Shown in pieces: positions 11,390 through 25,400 of a DNA stretch of 64,000 nucleotides (the first letter of the stretch is position 1; every line of letters begins with the position of its first letter). The notes below the pieces were generated by a model that had not been told where the DNA came from, did no database searches, and worked only from the letters and a program-made list of their open reading frames with translations. The position numbers and the translations under genes were made by a program. The stretch is from positions 179,178,668-179,242,667 of the forward strand of contig NC_091128.1 in NCBI RefSeq assembly GCF_040183065.1, in the 5' to 3' direction. The DNA comes from Periplaneta americana. Taxonomy: Eukaryota > Arthropoda > Insecta > Blattodea > Blattidae.

Positions 11390-13303
11390 TTAGTGTGATA
11401 TGTTGACAAATATTTCAATTCATTTCCAATCACTGGATTAATGAAATTTTATAGCATGTTGTAGTTTCTTCAATCCAACATCTTCAATTAATTCATGCTA
11501 ATTTTCATTGACACATTTCCCCTTTCTGACCACCGAAAACTTGACACAACAAAAATTGATAATGTTGACCAATGTATTATTAAATTGATTTTAATGATGT
11601 CTGTTTGAAAAAGAAAGGGGAAGAATGATTATGCACTGTAACTCACCACAGAAGTCAACTGAGTAGGGAAAGTAAGGGAAGAATGTCAATATGTCGGTAG
11701 AACAATTATTGCACGTACTGCCATCCTCTGAGGAGTTTAGTGCTGAGAGGAATGTGGTTCCGACTAGTGTAGCGCGGTACTGGAGTGGGAGGGGACAGTG
11801 ACAGCGGCAGTGTGGAAGGAAGTACAATCATACTGAAAACATTCGCCCAATTTACGAGAGCAGTATTCCTATTAGTTTTCTAACGTATTTTTGGCGAGAC
11901 AGATACAACCATTCGTACTTACGTGTTCAGAGAAGGAAAGTATTGTAGAAAATTTTATTTATTTATTTATTTATTCATTTAAGTTATTTATTTATTTATT
12001 ATTCATTTATTTATTTACTACTTATTTATTATCTATTTTGGTGAAGTTAAGGCCATCACACCACCAGAAATACAAATACAATAAAATAAATAAAAAGAAA
12101 AATGATAATACAGCTACAATAATATAAATGAAAAGAAGACTCATACTACTATAAAATTTAGTGATTAGTAGAATTGAATTAAATTTGTAAAGTAATCAAT
12201 TTAAATATACTGTACTGCTGAACTCACTTGAGAAGTATAACTACCTGATTTTGTATTTTAAGATGTCACCAACAAATGATTTTCGCATGACATTATAGGA
12301 ATCTGTTATTCACGATACCAATCACACATATTCTAAAATTCCAATAGTCTAAAACCAAAAATTTTCCACAGCATGTTTCCTTAAAAATGACTTGTAACAG
12401 TGAAATATTTAATGCGTAATTCATATAATATTAACATAGCTAACATCAGGGAGAAGACTGAAGACTGCATATTTTTGGACGATTAATACTTCCCACTCCG
12501 TTCGGCTCGGCTTGGCTGTAGCAAGAAAAGAATCTACCTGCAACCCCCCGCATCGATGGCAAGAATACCTCAGGTCCAGCGCTAAACTCGTCGGAGGAAG
12601 ATAGTACATATGGCAAATGTTTTATATACAACGTATGCAATTTTACGTAGGCCTATAAAAATGTATGAATGTATCAATTCTGAACACTAGTCCCAATATT
12701 AATTAATGTTATGAATTTAAAAACGCAGCATATTACCGCAGAAATAATTATTACAAGTTACTATAACTTCAGTGTTCAGTTTATGTAATTCCTTGTTACA
12801 CCTGAGAATTTTTAAGGATTCAGCGAGGCTAGTGAGACTTCTGTTGCTGTCCGTTAGCTTTGATAATTCTGTGATGCATTGAAGTGAGAACCAGAGACAT
12901 GCAGCAAAGTTGTAGACAGTTCCTCTTTTCGTTTTAAGCACAGCCATGGCAGAAAATGCAGATATGTGGTGGAAAAACAAAGAAGAAATCTGATTTTTAT
13001 GTCACGTAAGTTTGGATAGAGACAATCGACAGTCACGAAAATTATTCTTCTAAGAACATTTTCACTATAAAATATTTATTCGCGAAAAAATACTTAGAAA
13101 AGCAAAATGGCAAATACCAGAAGAATATCTCGTGGCCCAGTATAATTGACACCAGGCCGGTACCGATACCGGGCCGTGGCCCAGCGGGTGACAAACGCTG
13201 GGTTAAGGCATCAATCCTACAGACACTGAAGAGTTGTAAGGAATTTTCTTGAAGTTAGTAAAGTTTTCTATAACATGACTACGGCTCGGATTTCATGACC
13301 TAA
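11390..13303. other. Intergenic region with low-complexity repeat and no firm gene
   Basis: An (ATTT)n tract lies at 11948-12030 and is followed by GGTGAAGTTAAGGCCATCA, which looks like the 3' end of an old retroelement. Two coding-like patches (11700-11830 minus, 12560-12610 plus) resemble each other in inverted orientation. A GC-rich stretch at 13150-13200 ending GACAAACGCTGGG looks like one terminus of a hAT element, but I found no partner end. Confidence 0.4.
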
Positions 13304-13316
13304 AAGCTCTGAAAAT

Positions 13317-14218
13317 GTTGTTGTTGTTGTTTTCTAATGCCAGGCGTTTGACAATAAGTCATTTGACCTCTTGCACTCCAATATTTTTCAAAGATATTAT
13401 CATGGTCAGCCACTGAAGCACAAATTTTGAGGTGTTCCGAATCCATTTCTTGGTTTGAGTTGCACAATGGGCAGTTAGGGGACTGATATATTCCAATTCT
13501 ATGCAGGTGTTTGGCCAAACAATCATGGCCTGTTGGCAATCTAAATGCAGCTACAGACGATTTTCGTGGTAAATCGGGAATTAACTGTTGATTTTGATGC
13601 AGAGAGTTCCATTTTTCCCCTTGAGATTGTGTTATCAAATTTTGTTTGTTGAAGTCTAAGTATGTAGATTTAATAAATCTTTTCACAGAGTAATACGTAG
13701 ATTTAGTAACAGGTCTGTAAGTAGCTGTGCTGCCCTTCTTTGCTAAAGCATCCGCATTCTCGTTTCCCACAATTCCACAATGGGATGGTATCCATTGGAA
13801 TACAATTCTTTTATTGAGTGATATTAATTGAGAGAGCATTTTAGTTATTTCTGCTGTTTGAGATGAAGGTGTGTGTTTAGAGAAAAATGTGTGTGAAAAT
13901 CGTCCTCCAGTGGCTTAAGGAGGGAAAGCTGGTGATCAACAAGATCTCCCAACCGTCGACCAACAGCAGGTGTGGTCCTGCATACATTCTGGGGTTGTGT
14001 GTGGATGAAGTAGCCACCAAAACGTTAAAATATGGTGTTCACTTAAAATTGGCTACAACATGCCATTTTCACTCCAATATGAAATGAGTACCATTAAGGT
14101 AAAATTATCCAGAGGTAAAATAGTCCACCAATCGTATCTCCGGGCGGGGACTACGTTAATGGTACAGAATCAACTAAACATCTTACAATGGAATGCTGGC
14201 GGTATAACATCAGCTAAG
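13317..14218 (-). mobile_element. LINE family B copy with 5' inversion (twin priming)
   Basis: Segment 13317-13885 carries the RNase H C-terminal region and (CAA)n tail on the minus strand. Segment 13886-14218 is in the opposite orientation and holds a LINE 5' region: non-coding leader, then ATG at 14160 with MVQNQLNILQWNAGGITSAK, the typical start of an apurinic-type endonuclease ORF. One 13-bp duplication, AAGCTCTGAAAAT, flanks the whole (13304-13316, 14219-14231). So this is one insertion event, and the two parts most likely belong to the same family. Confidence 0.85.
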
Positions 14219-14231
14219 AAGCTCTGAAAAT

Positions 14232-14587
14232 ATGCATGCACTTATGTCCTAAAAAATACCGAAATATAAAAACTTGGAAATTTGACGCTAAACAAATTAA
14301 ATTTGTCCAAAAATTATTTGGAAAGGTCCTGGACCTCTTGCATATTACATTGGTAACTAGTATAGAGAATGGAAGATGTGCCTCCAATGTGGTTCTTTTT
14401 GGGCTACAATAGAGCAATAAAATATACAGGTAGGCTATCAAACGACTTTTATCTTGAAAGTACTTGTGGCTGCTAACTAAAACCACGTGTCAATCATTAT
14501 ACATCTCACAGAATCTAGTGGGAGGGGGGAAGAAGGCATCCTTCAGTGTGTAGTTTTTCTGGAAAATTAGCCTACCAGAGAGATAAG
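14232..14587. other. Unassigned intergenic stretch
   Basis: Nothing recognised between the LINE and the hAT element. Confidence 0.4.
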
Positions 14588-14595
14588 TTAATGAA

Positions 14596-15837
14596 TAAGG
14601 AGCGGATTCCTATGTAATTAAATATTCTTTTTGCATGTGATAAAACACAATTAACAAAGTTAAAAATTCCGAACATGAAGTTTCAAGTTTAAAACCCGAA
14701 TTTTATTTCACATAAAAACACATATTTTCACAAAAAAATTATGTAAGTACATAAATCTTGGAGTTTTTTTACTTAAATAATTTTTTACAAGAACTTCTAA
14801 ATATTTTAAAACTAAATCAATTATATCACTCAGAAGTACGTTATCTTTTTTAAGAATTCTTGGTTGCTTCGTGTTTCTAAGCGCTGTGTGGTGTATCCGT
14901 GATCCATTTTCGTAATAGTATCGCCTCAAGTTCTGAGAACTGCTAGGCAGCATAAATCAATATTATTAGAGGATAAATTAACATGGACAAGGAGGAGAGA
15001 TCTTGCAACACATAATTTTTATTGTTGCTGAAAATGATTTCATTCCACGCTTTGTTTGTGAAACACAACAGGTAAGAGGTCGGGTATGAACATTATTTAA
15101 TTTAAACAAATCTCTCGCCTCTCGCTCATGTCTATCAAGTAAGGTAATATATATTGTTGTGATTCCCTGTTATCGGGCTTAGTCAATCGATATCCTTCAA
15201 GATATACTGAAAGATGGTTGTTTAAGAAATGATTTGGCTTTCTATTAGCAAATCTAAGCTTTTTGTGTGACACCATAAAAAAACTCGAAACATCCAAAAA
15301 CCTGTTGTCTGAAACAGGGAGGTGCGTGCCGTGGAAATTAAACTAGACTCGCTACCAGGTTCAGAAGTACAAGTACTAAGGGACAAATTCCAGAATGTGT
15401 TTGGGAAAAACAGTGGATATAAAAAAATGTGTAAAGTTGCTCAAGTATTGGAGGATGTGCCTGTAGGTGAAATTGACGGTGTATGTGTTTGTGACATTCC
15501 TCTCTTTAATATGCACATCTGACGTCCTGTGATGTGGAAAGATCGTTTTCACAGTATAAGTCGTTGTTCAGAGATAATCAGCATGCATTTGTGATGGAGA
15601 ATTTGGAGATGACCTTTGTTGTTCACTGCAATTCTCGGCCAACTACTAGCACTCAAGTGTGGTTGGTGAGTACCTGGTATAAAACATTCTTTTTTAAAGC
15701 TATGTAAGGTATTTTTGCCATATTTAAAATATATATATATATATATATTTTTTATTTTTAGCAAATATTTTCGTACTTTTTAGCACATAAAAAATAAATA
15801 TATTCAAATTTTTTAGCACATAAAAATCCGCTCCCTA
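14596..15837 (+). mobile_element. hAT transposon relic with CGGBP1-like transposase tail
   Basis: TIRs TA(A/G)GGAGCGGATT at both ends; 8-bp TSD TTAATGAA/CTAATGAA (7/8) at 14588-14595 and 15838-15845. On the plus strand about 15340-15660 encodes a hAT C-terminal dimerisation segment (TSCDVERSFSQYKSLFRDNQ, then HAFVMENLEMTFVVHCN), broken by a frameshift near 15510. The N-terminal transposase is missing, so the copy is non-autonomous. The 1242 bp may be an internal deletion derivative. Confidence 0.82.
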
Positions 15838-15936
15838 CTAATGAAAGTAGAGCTTTCTACAGGTTATCAAATCCACTTCAATCTCTTAGCAATTACTGAG
15901 ATGGCCTCTTATCTGTGACAAGCCTGAACTGAAGTA

Positions 15937-17541
15937 CCGAGTGAACCAGCAGGGCTAGCATCCTAGCCGCACTCATCGTGGCTGATTCATACGTAACGAA
16001 GGAGGAGTCACTCCGCACTTTTGCGGTTAGTATTACATAATGATGTACTTACTGAATTCACAATTCATGTTCGAAATGACGTCCTTGTGATATCTGGTAG
16101 GCTGCACATCTCCTAAAGACTTATCCAGCAACTCGCCGCAGTTCATTTCCGAAATGGCCCAAATTTCGTGCCGGATATTTTGAGTTCTTCAAGTGAATGT
16201 GGGTTATTCGCGTAAACTTTACTGTTCAGTGTGCCCCATAAAAAAAAATCGCAGGGATATAAATCTGGTTATCGGGCTAGCCCTAATCCACGACTTACCA
16301 CCTTGTCATCAAACACTTCCTGAATGGCAGTGAGCTGTGGCATTATCCTGCATGAAATATCTGTACAACTTTTAGTCCTCACTCAGCTCCTTAAAAAATG
16401 GACGGAGCATGACCTATGTATATCTTTGTGTGTTGACTGTTTCCTCAAAGAAAATGGAGCCAATCAGTCTTCGTCCGCTCACTGCACACCGTACCCCTAT
16501 TTTTGTCATGTAGCGGTTATTCGTAGCTCAGTTGGTAGAGCAGCTGGCTACGGACTGGAAGGTCCGGGGTTCGATCCCAAGTGGTGACGGGATTTTTCTC
16601 GTTGCCAAACTTCCAGAATGGCCCCGAGGTTCACTCAGCCTCCTATAAAATTGAGTACCGGGTCTTTCCCAGGGGTAAAAGGCGGTCAGAGTGTGGTGCC
16701 GACCACACCACCCCATTCTAGTGCCGAGGTCATGGAAAGCATGGGGCTCTAACTCCATGACCCCGAAGTGCCTTCATGGCGTGTGACGGGGCTACCTTTA
16801 CCTTTTTAGCGGTTGTTCGTAAAAATGGTGTGGATTTTCACTGTTCCAGTAAATGACTGTTTTGAGAGTGTTCACGTAACCACTGAGGTGGAACCATCCT
16901 TCGTCACTATAAAAACTTAAGGTGGGGTCAAGTAGTCCGTCATACACTCACTGTTGGAACCACATGCAAAACCAAAGTCTGCTCTGATATTCGGGTTCTG
17001 TTAACCTCAGAACTACATAAATTTTTTAAGGTTTTAATTTTAATTGTTTCGTACCTCTTATCACTGAAGACTGTGACACCCCTATTTGCTGAGCTACACG
17101 GCGGGATGATATCGTAGGACTTCTCTCTAGTCGGTGGCCAATTTCATCTAATATCTCCTCGGTGAGAACACGCTTCACACATGTTCGTTTCTTATCCAAT
17201 ACTGATCCAGTTGTACGAACTTTCTTCACTAAATTGTATATCATTGCTTTAGAAGGCTCTGGCGAATCAGGAAATGATTGACGGAAGTTTGATATGACTG
17301 TTCTCCAAGATTTGTACTTCACAAAGTTGTCGTAAATAAACACTCGTTGTTCAAGGCTATATTTCATAATGGACACACTACAGTATAATGTACGGTATAC
17401 ATCTGCACTCTGTTGCGTGAACGTTTACGTAACATGAAACGTACGCGAGCAAGAGGTCTGATCACTGCGACGAAGCATCAGTTACTGCGCATACGACTTT
17501 TCGCTGACGCCGGTCGGTCTAGCCCTGGCTGACTCACTCGG
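15937..17541 (-). mobile_element. Mariner-superfamily transposon (DUF4817-type HTH), decayed, hosting a SINE
   Basis: Ends CCGAGTGA...CAGC and ...AGGGCTAG are inverted repeats and TA dinucleotides lie at 15935-15936 and 17542-17543. The minus strand at 17376-17029 encodes an intact HTH region (KYSLEQRVFIYDNFVKYKSW ... RRVAQQIGVSQSSVIRGTKQ). Downstream are decayed catalytic pieces, FYSDEGWFHLSGYVN and further on a C-terminal VYANNPHSLEELK, with many stops. The SINE at 16526-16806 splits the catalytic part. Confidence 0.85.
16526..16806 (+). mobile_element. tRNA-derived SINE inside the mariner-like element
   Basis: The 5' tRNA-like head has A box TAGCTCAGTTGG and B box GGTTCGATCCC and an ACCTTTACCTTTT end. 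A 15-bp duplication TAGCGGTT(A/G)TTCGTA lies at 16511-16525 and 16807-16821. It belongs to a different SINE family from that at 4893. Confidence 0.92.
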
Positions 17542-17837
17542 TATTTAAATAAAGTGGAACATACCGTACCGGTACCTTTCGGTCGAACATGTTGAAAAAC
17601 ACATTATACATTTCGTGACAAAAACAAATTGGAAACGGAATTATCGCATTTTGAGGTAGAGGAGAACACCTCAAATCCTGCAAAATACAGCATGATGTTC
17701 CAGATTTCAAGAGTGGGAAATTGCAGCTGAATAATATATCATGAAGAAAATGATGAATGAAAACAAAAATGAGCACACATCTAAAGAAAATGTTACAGAG
17801 CTAATTCTATATAGCTATATTTCATCACAATAAATAT

Positions 17838-17889
17838 AATTACTTTCAATGTTGCCATTACACAATTACTTTCAATGTTGCCATTACAC
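17838..17889. repeat. 26-bp perfect tandem duplication
   Basis: AATTACTTTCAATGTTGCCA followed by TTACAC is repeated twice without a mismatch, implying recent slippage. Confidence 0.95.
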
Positions 17890-17946
17890 TATCACAATCA
17901 TACTATTCACAACTTCAGAAGTATCTTCTCTTGTATCAACCTGATG

Positions 17947-18380
17947 CAGTGTTGCCAACCTTCGAACACAAAATTATGGCATTTTAGTCTACATATTACC
18001 GTATTTTCCACAAAATTATCCCACACGTACAATATTAATACGGCATAGTCAATTGTCCGAAGGAAAGTTGGCACCTTGTAAGTGACACCAAAAGAGCATC
18101 ATTTATGAGGCAACTATACAAGTCGGAAGGGTTAAACCACTACCGTCGGTAGTGGGTTAAACTATAAAACGTCTTTGGTCGGAAGTTTAATGGAATAAAT
18201 AAATTAAAATGCGTTTCATTAATGTGATAATTACTTCATATGGAAAGCAAAGTGGAATTAGGTCAGAGGAATGATATGATTAACGAAAATTATCGCGTTT
18301 CCTGTTAATGTTATCACATATCGCATCAGAGTTAAAAACATCGCATTACGCGATAATTTATAGCATGATTACCAACACTG
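17947..18380. mobile_element. hAT-like MITE
   Basis: Ends are CAGTGTTG(C/G)(C/T)AA inverted repeats, the hAT signature; length 434 bp, non-coding. Flanking 8-mers (ACCTGATG, GTCTGAGG) agree at 5/8 positions, so the copy is old or the ends are slightly off. Confidence 0.6.
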
Positions 18381-19412
18381 GTCTGAGGTGAATATTCTCA
18401 TTGGATCCTGCTTTCAGACAGCTAAAGTATCTATAAGCTCTAATTGTTCTTTGCAGTTTGCACTTCATAAACAAAAACAAGAGTGGCTAAAAAGAGTCCA
18501 TGACCAATGCATTCACTCGAAAACGTGCTAATATAACCAGAAATGCATATTTGCAGAATACGAAAAAAGATTTCCGCGCACTGATCAACGTTGGTACACC
18601 TGAGATGGTAATGCAAGATTTATCGATACATTGCTCTTGCAAAATGGCATCGACTGATCGCACAAAGGTGCCAACAATTGCTGAAGAAACACTGTGTTTG
18701 TAGCTGGCAGATTTAATATAAAATATGAGAATAAGAATGTCGATAATATAAATCTCAACTCGTAATCACAACCCTTTCTTATGTTAAATTTCTTTTTTTG
18801 TAGTAAATAATCTGCACAGTTTTCCAGTTCACCTTAATATTAGTATTAAGATGGACTTGGCTTTCCCAGTTTTTAAAATAGAATTGTGCAACAAAGAAAA
18901 TAATTATAGGTATCTGTGCCTACGAATATATTCATACTAGAGAACTCATATTAACGCCGATTTTCTAATTATTGAGTTATGGACATTGTAATGTTACATT
19001 TTCGGGAGAAATGTGCATCATGTATATTGGTTACACTGAATAGTTTTATTTTCGAGGTATTTGTTTCTGTACAGTTACTAGTCTCACGTAAAATGTAAGA
19101 GTTAAATAATTTTTATGATAGTTATATATGTATTTTACATTGCAAAAGACATTAAACATTATAATAATTGTTACAATATTGTGCACATCAATTTTCATAA
19201 ATAATTTAGACATAGTTCAAACAGTTTCAATCTGACCAGAGTATACTGTTGATACCTGTGAATTTGTTTTTCCGTTCATAATGAACGTCGACTTTTATTT
19301 ATCTTTCTCATTCAATTGGGTTTTCAATTACATATGTGATCAAGACGTATTTTAACGACAGACATCCTCACACATTTTCTTAAATGCCGCCTAATTTAAC
19401 ATGTAATCGAAT

Positions 19413-22400
19413 ATGGAAAAACCTGCTAGTTGTGTAACTGAAGAACTTATGCCCAAGATTATAGAATGTAAAATGTCGTCTAAAATGTTGCTATTGAAAT
19501 CGGACATCGAAAAAGCCGCTAGCAAAAGTGGCGACCTTGTATCGAAAATTGTAGAGAACTGTAATGATGTGTGTGGTGTAGTAAAAGAAGAATTCGAGAT
19601 ATGTGACGCGAATGGCTTTTCCAATACCGTGTTATGTGGTGAAGAAATTGAGAACTTAATGCCTCTAGAGTATGTAAAAGTTGAATTGTCAGAAGAAAAT
19701 AGTGAAAACAATGATGGTAATGCTCAGAAAGCTACAAATAAACGTGATGAATTAAACCATAAAAACACAAAATCGTGTAACATAGAAACTAAAAGTAGTT
19801 CTGTACCGCCTGTACCGGTACCTAAAATTCCATCTAATACCAACGAAGAATCTTCAGTGTCTGTTGAAAACAAGACTGAAAGTGAGGTTAAGGACGGAAA
19901 TTCCAAAGCAGAGAAACAGAAACCTACCGAAAAAGAAAATGCTGACGATAGGTAAGGGCAGCTGTCAATATACGCTGATTGTTGTGATTGGCTGTTCTTT
20001 ACATTTACATGTTTACTGTAGCGTACGCACTTATCCATTTATTGAACCCAAATGTAAGACAGTTTATTTTAAGAGGAATTGAGATCCGAATAGAGGCACA
20101 TCATATAAAATTTGTGATGGAAAAGCATTTAAGAGAGATTTGCCCCTGTACTTCTCATTCTAGCATAGGCCTATTTTCATTGTTACGTATTATTTTACAT
20201 CGGTGCCGAATAACTATTTTTTAAAAGGACTGATAATGAATTAACCAACAGCCTTCCTATAAATCGTTATACACTTCAAATTGACTATGTACATCCCGTG
20301 TCGGTTGTCTTGAAATGAACTCTTTCGGCCTTTCTCCGTGAAATATTAAAATTGCACGGTAACGAGCAAACACAAACTAAAATGACGTCCAAATGAATTT
20401 GTGCACATCTTGACACGATGAACGCACTTATATAAATTAACATATATATTTTTATTTTAATAATAGTAGAAAGTTGTATTCGAAAGAATTTTACTTACCA
20501 TATTGGAGCCGTAGGGAATCGATACACGGACCTTCTGTTTAGTAGTCTTTCAACTTACTCACTAGACCACAACACAGTTGAAAATCCCACGTTAAAATTG
20601 TTTACAGTGCATACCTTCCATGTAATGTCTTTCAACTAACGATACAAATTAATCGATTCATGAAATACTTGAATAGGTATTTCTGTACTATTGCAAATGA
20701 TATCAATTTAAATTTTTACAAATTATATTCGTATACGTTATTATTTCAAAACGTCCCATTGACATTTCATATATTATACGAGCCTACAGTAAGATTGACG
20801 GACCATTCCTACAAGATATTCAGAGTATCCTGGATACGGCCAAACCGATTTAAAGCCCAATATTTTTTTATTTATAACTGTCCAGTGAATAACAGTACGA
20901 GTAAATACAGTGAATAAGATACTGTATAAGGCGAGAACTAAAACGACATTTTGTATATATTTGTGTATTAATACTTGCTGTACGTGCAAAGACGATATCC
21001 ATGTTATATATGAGCCGTTTAGAGCAGAAGTGGTGTAAGTAAAAAATGGGTAATGAGAGTTAAAGTAAACATTCTGTAAAATATAGCGTAATGTAGCAAT
21101 TAATATTCAATTTATTTAAACCATTAGTAGTCAGTTGATAGCACGTAGGACATATTAACTGTTACTTTGCGCTGTATTTTACAGAATTTTTGCTTTAAAC
21201 CTCATTACCCATTTTTGACGTACACCACTTTTGCTCTGAACGGTTCATATGATACTACGAGGGGAGGGCACAAGCCCTCCGCAACCCCATTGTACTTTCG
21301 CCATAACTATTCTATATTGTGTCTAAACTGTAAAAAAAACAGACAATAAATAACGTAGATACGAGTGTTAAATACTTGAATATCACATTTGCACGCATAT
21401 CCGTTGAGTACAAAAGAGGCATATGTGAGTCACCGATATTTTATATGAATCTCCTTTCCGTAATTTAATCCAGATGCCCTGCCAGAGTGCTTGTCACTGC
21501 TTCCATGAACGCGAACATCGTGGCTAACTGTAGAACAGGGACTAGTTTATTTTATGGAAATTTGCGTTAATCGAAATATCCGATTTTTTTTTCTGGACAC
21601 TTTATTCGCAATTAACCACTATGCCGTCTATATAGCGGTACTTTACAAAACGGTAATCGAACGTGGCTATATTATATTCGTCTGCTTTACAGAATCGGGT
21701 CCTTCCTCCTTGTCATATGATCCCTGTTGAACGAACTTAAGACGGAAAATATAAATTTCCATATCTGCATTTGTGAAAGTAAATAAGTAGGTAAACCTTA
21801 TAAATTAGTTAGTCCTGTCAGGTCGCGTTGGTGATGAACTGGGTCTTGTCGACCCTGATCTTCATCCCATTGTCGTTTTCAGTTCTTCAGTGCATCATTG
21901 ATGGCAATGTCGAATATTAGATAAATACGTACAAATAATATACTTTTATAGTAATATATTTTATAAATGTACATTGAAATAAAAAAGGCATATCACTCGG
22001 TTAAGAGGGAAGCTTTATATGATATTCTTATTGAATTTGGTATTCCCAAGAAACTAGTTCGATTAATTAAAATGTGTTTCAGTGAAACGTACAGCAGAGT
22101 TCGTATAGGTCAGTTTCTGTCAGATGCGTTTCCAATTCACTGCGGGCTAAAGCAAGGAGATGCACTATCACCTTTACTTTTTAACTTTGCTCTAGAATAT
22201 GCCATTAGGAAAGTCCAGGATAACAGAGAGGGTTTGGAATTGAACGGGTTACATCAGCTGCTTGTCTATGCGGATGACGTGAATATGTTAGGAAAAAATC
22301 CACAAACGATTAGGGAAAACACGGGAATTTTACTGGAAGCAAGTAAAGAGATAGGTTTGGAAGTAAATTCCGAAAAGACAAAGTATATGATTATGACTCG

Positions 22401-25400
22401 TGACGGAAATATTGTACGAAATAGAAATATAAAAATTGGAAATTTATCTTTTGAAGAGGTGGAGAAGTTCAAATATCTTGGAGCAACAGTAACAAATATA
22501 AATGATATTCGGGAGGAAATTAAACACAGAATAAATATGGGAAATGCCTGTTATTATTTGGTTGAGAAGCTTTTATCATCCAGTCTGCTGTCAAAAAATC
22601 TGAACGTTAGAATTTATAAAACAGTTATATTACCGGTTGTTCTTTATGGTTGTGAAACTTGGACTCTCACTTTGAGAGAGGAACATAGGTTAAGGGTGTT
22701 CGAGAATAAGGTGCTTAGGAAAATATTTGGGGTTAAGAGGGATGAAGTTAGAGGAGAATGGAGAAAGTTACACGAACACAGAACTGCACGCATTGTATTT
22801 TTCACCTGACATAATTAGGAACATTAAATCCAGACGTTTGAGATGGGCAGGGCATGTAGCACGTATGGGCGAATCCAGAAATGCATATAGAGTGTTAGTT
22901 GGGAGGCCGGAGGGAAAAAGACCTTTAGGGAGACCGAGACGTAGATGGGAAGATAATATTAAAATGTATTTGAGGGAGGTGGGATATGATGGTAGGGACT
23001 GGATTAATCTTGCTCAGGATAGGGACCAATGGCGGGTTTACGTGAGGGCGGCAATGAACCTCCAGGTTCCTTAAAAGCCAGTAAGTAGTAGTAGTACATT
23101 AAAATAATATTATAATCCAATGTATCTACAGAGATGATTTGTACATAGGCCTACTTGATCTGAGAATTTGAAGTCCTGTTGTTAATAAACAAGATTCCCA
23201 CGAATTGGAGGAATGTCTCCTCACCATAATTATAACACTGCTAGTTCTGTTGATTTAGCTGCTGCTCGTTTGTTTTCGAAATGGCTACATTTACGTAAAT
23301 TCTCAACAACCTTTTTTATTTAGCACCTCATAGTGCATCTGGTTGAGCTCATAGAAGATGTTACAACAATGTAACAATGAAGCGTGTGTTAGGCTTCTGC
23401 CCAGCAGCAGCTCTTTGATTGCCTCCGTGTCTGGATGGCCCAGATTCGATTTCTGGAATCAGCTCTTGGAGAATTTTTACTGAAGAAGAAAAATTCCCTG
23501 AATGCCTTGAGTCTCGAAATTTCTATGAATGCGAGTGTGGCGGGTTATTAATTAAGATAATTAATTGTATATATCAGGACTGTTGCTGGGTAGAAATCCA
23601 AATACACCTTTCAACCAACCAGCCAACATCAAGGTTCACTGAAATCTCTTTCTTCGGAGATAAGCAGTGTTTTGCTTTCGACTTCTACATGATTTTCTTC
23701 ATTGATATTGTTATAAATATGTCTTTTCTCGTCAACTTGACGTTTTCCCTTGAACATATGAAATGAAAAATGCGGCTGGTTTTCGTTTCTTGACAGCTTG
23801 TACCTAATTTGTAATTTTATGAAGTAATGGATTTGGATGATTCCTGATTGATTCTGTAAACTGGTTGAATTTTATTGGAGAGGTCTTCTGTGGATTCAGT
23901 ACTTAGTACAGAATGTAAAACTTGTTTGTTGCTCTATAATCTACTCCAGTAATTGCATGTAGAGCTGAACTCTGCACATCACGCGATTCATTGTGAACTT
24001 TACTTTACCCTCCACAAAACTGGCTTCATTTATACACCGACGGATCCTTGATCTCAAGAGAACAAGGTGCCGGTGCAGGTGTTACGTGCTGTCTCTTCTC
24101 ACTTTATAGATCTCTTGGATATGGAACAACAAGTTTTGATGGAGAAATCGTTGCAATAAGTGAAAGTCTCAGGAGTCTTCTATGCCACATCAATAAATTT
24201 AAGAATGCAGTTATATTTTCAGACTCCAAAGCAGCTATTCTATCAATAGCCTCTAAACACACACCTTCATCTCAAACAGCAGAAATAACTAAAATGCTCT
24301 CTCAATTAATATCACTCAATAAGAGAATTGTATTCCAATGGATACCATCCCATTGTGGAATCCTGGGAAACGAGAATGCGGATGCTTTAGCAAAGAAGGG
24401 CAGCACTGCTACTTACAGACCTGTTACTAAATCTACGTATTACTCTGTGAAAAGATTTATTAAATCTGCATACTTAGACTTCAACAAACAAAATTAGATA
24501 ACACAAGCTCAAGGGAAAAAATGGAACTCTCTGCATCATAATCCACAGTTAATTCCCGATTTACCACGAAAATCGTCTGTAGCTGCATTTAGATTGGCAA
24601 CAGGCCATGATTGTTTGGCCAAACACCTGCATAGAATTGGAATATATCAGTTCCCTAACTGCCCATTGTGCAACTCAAACCAAGAAATGGATTCGGAACA
24701 CCTCAAAATCTGTGCTTCAGTGGCTGACCATGATAATATCTTTGAAAAATATTGGAGTGCAAGAGGTCAAATGACTTTATTGTCAAACTCCCGGCATTAG
24801 AAAACAACAACAACATTACTGCCAAGTAACGCTATCTACGAGCCCAACCAGGAAGCACCTAAGAGCTGCTAGAGTGTTAACAATAAATTAAAAAGAAAAA
24901 AGCGACAGTTGTGATAATATTGTTTATTATTTGCAGTCTGGTTGATTAATAATCCGCGACACTTTCGTGTTCATACAAATTTCCAGACTCGTAACACTCA
25001 GGAAACTTTTCTTCTTAAAAAAAAATTACCCGAGAGCTAAGCCCGGGAATCGAACATGGGACCTTCAGACCTGGAAGCCAGCATGCTGACTGGTAAGCTA
25101 CGGAAGCTCAAACCTTCTGTTTAACGAAAGACGCTTTTAGCACTTAAAAATAATTGTTTCATAGTTTTCACTGATTTATTCAGGACTGCGTCTTTTTTCA
25201 CATTGTCTATTGCCTAATTTCTAATGGCATAAGATGAAATACTGTTCGTTTTTAAATATACGAATTCTGGCACATGATGGGTGGGGCTCGTCCATGGGTT
25301 CGAATCCTGTTTGGACTGATTATCCGATAAGATTTTTTTAGTTGCAAAATGAAAGTCAGGTAATTTCATGGTTTGTTATCACCAATTCTACAACATCGTT

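Noticed and set aside
13150-13205. hAT-like terminus GACAAACGCTGGG
   Set aside because: No matching partner end or 8-bp duplication could be located, so I did not call an element.
18490-18720. Possible exon after a good acceptor (TGTTCTTTGCAG) reading FALHKQKQEWLKRVHDQC
   Set aside because: It stops after 24 codons, no upstream exon or family match was found, and no poly(A) signal follows.
20505-20585. Functional tRNA gene
   Set aside because: Boxes A and B are degenerate and the arms do not form a full cloverleaf; it matches a SINE head instead.
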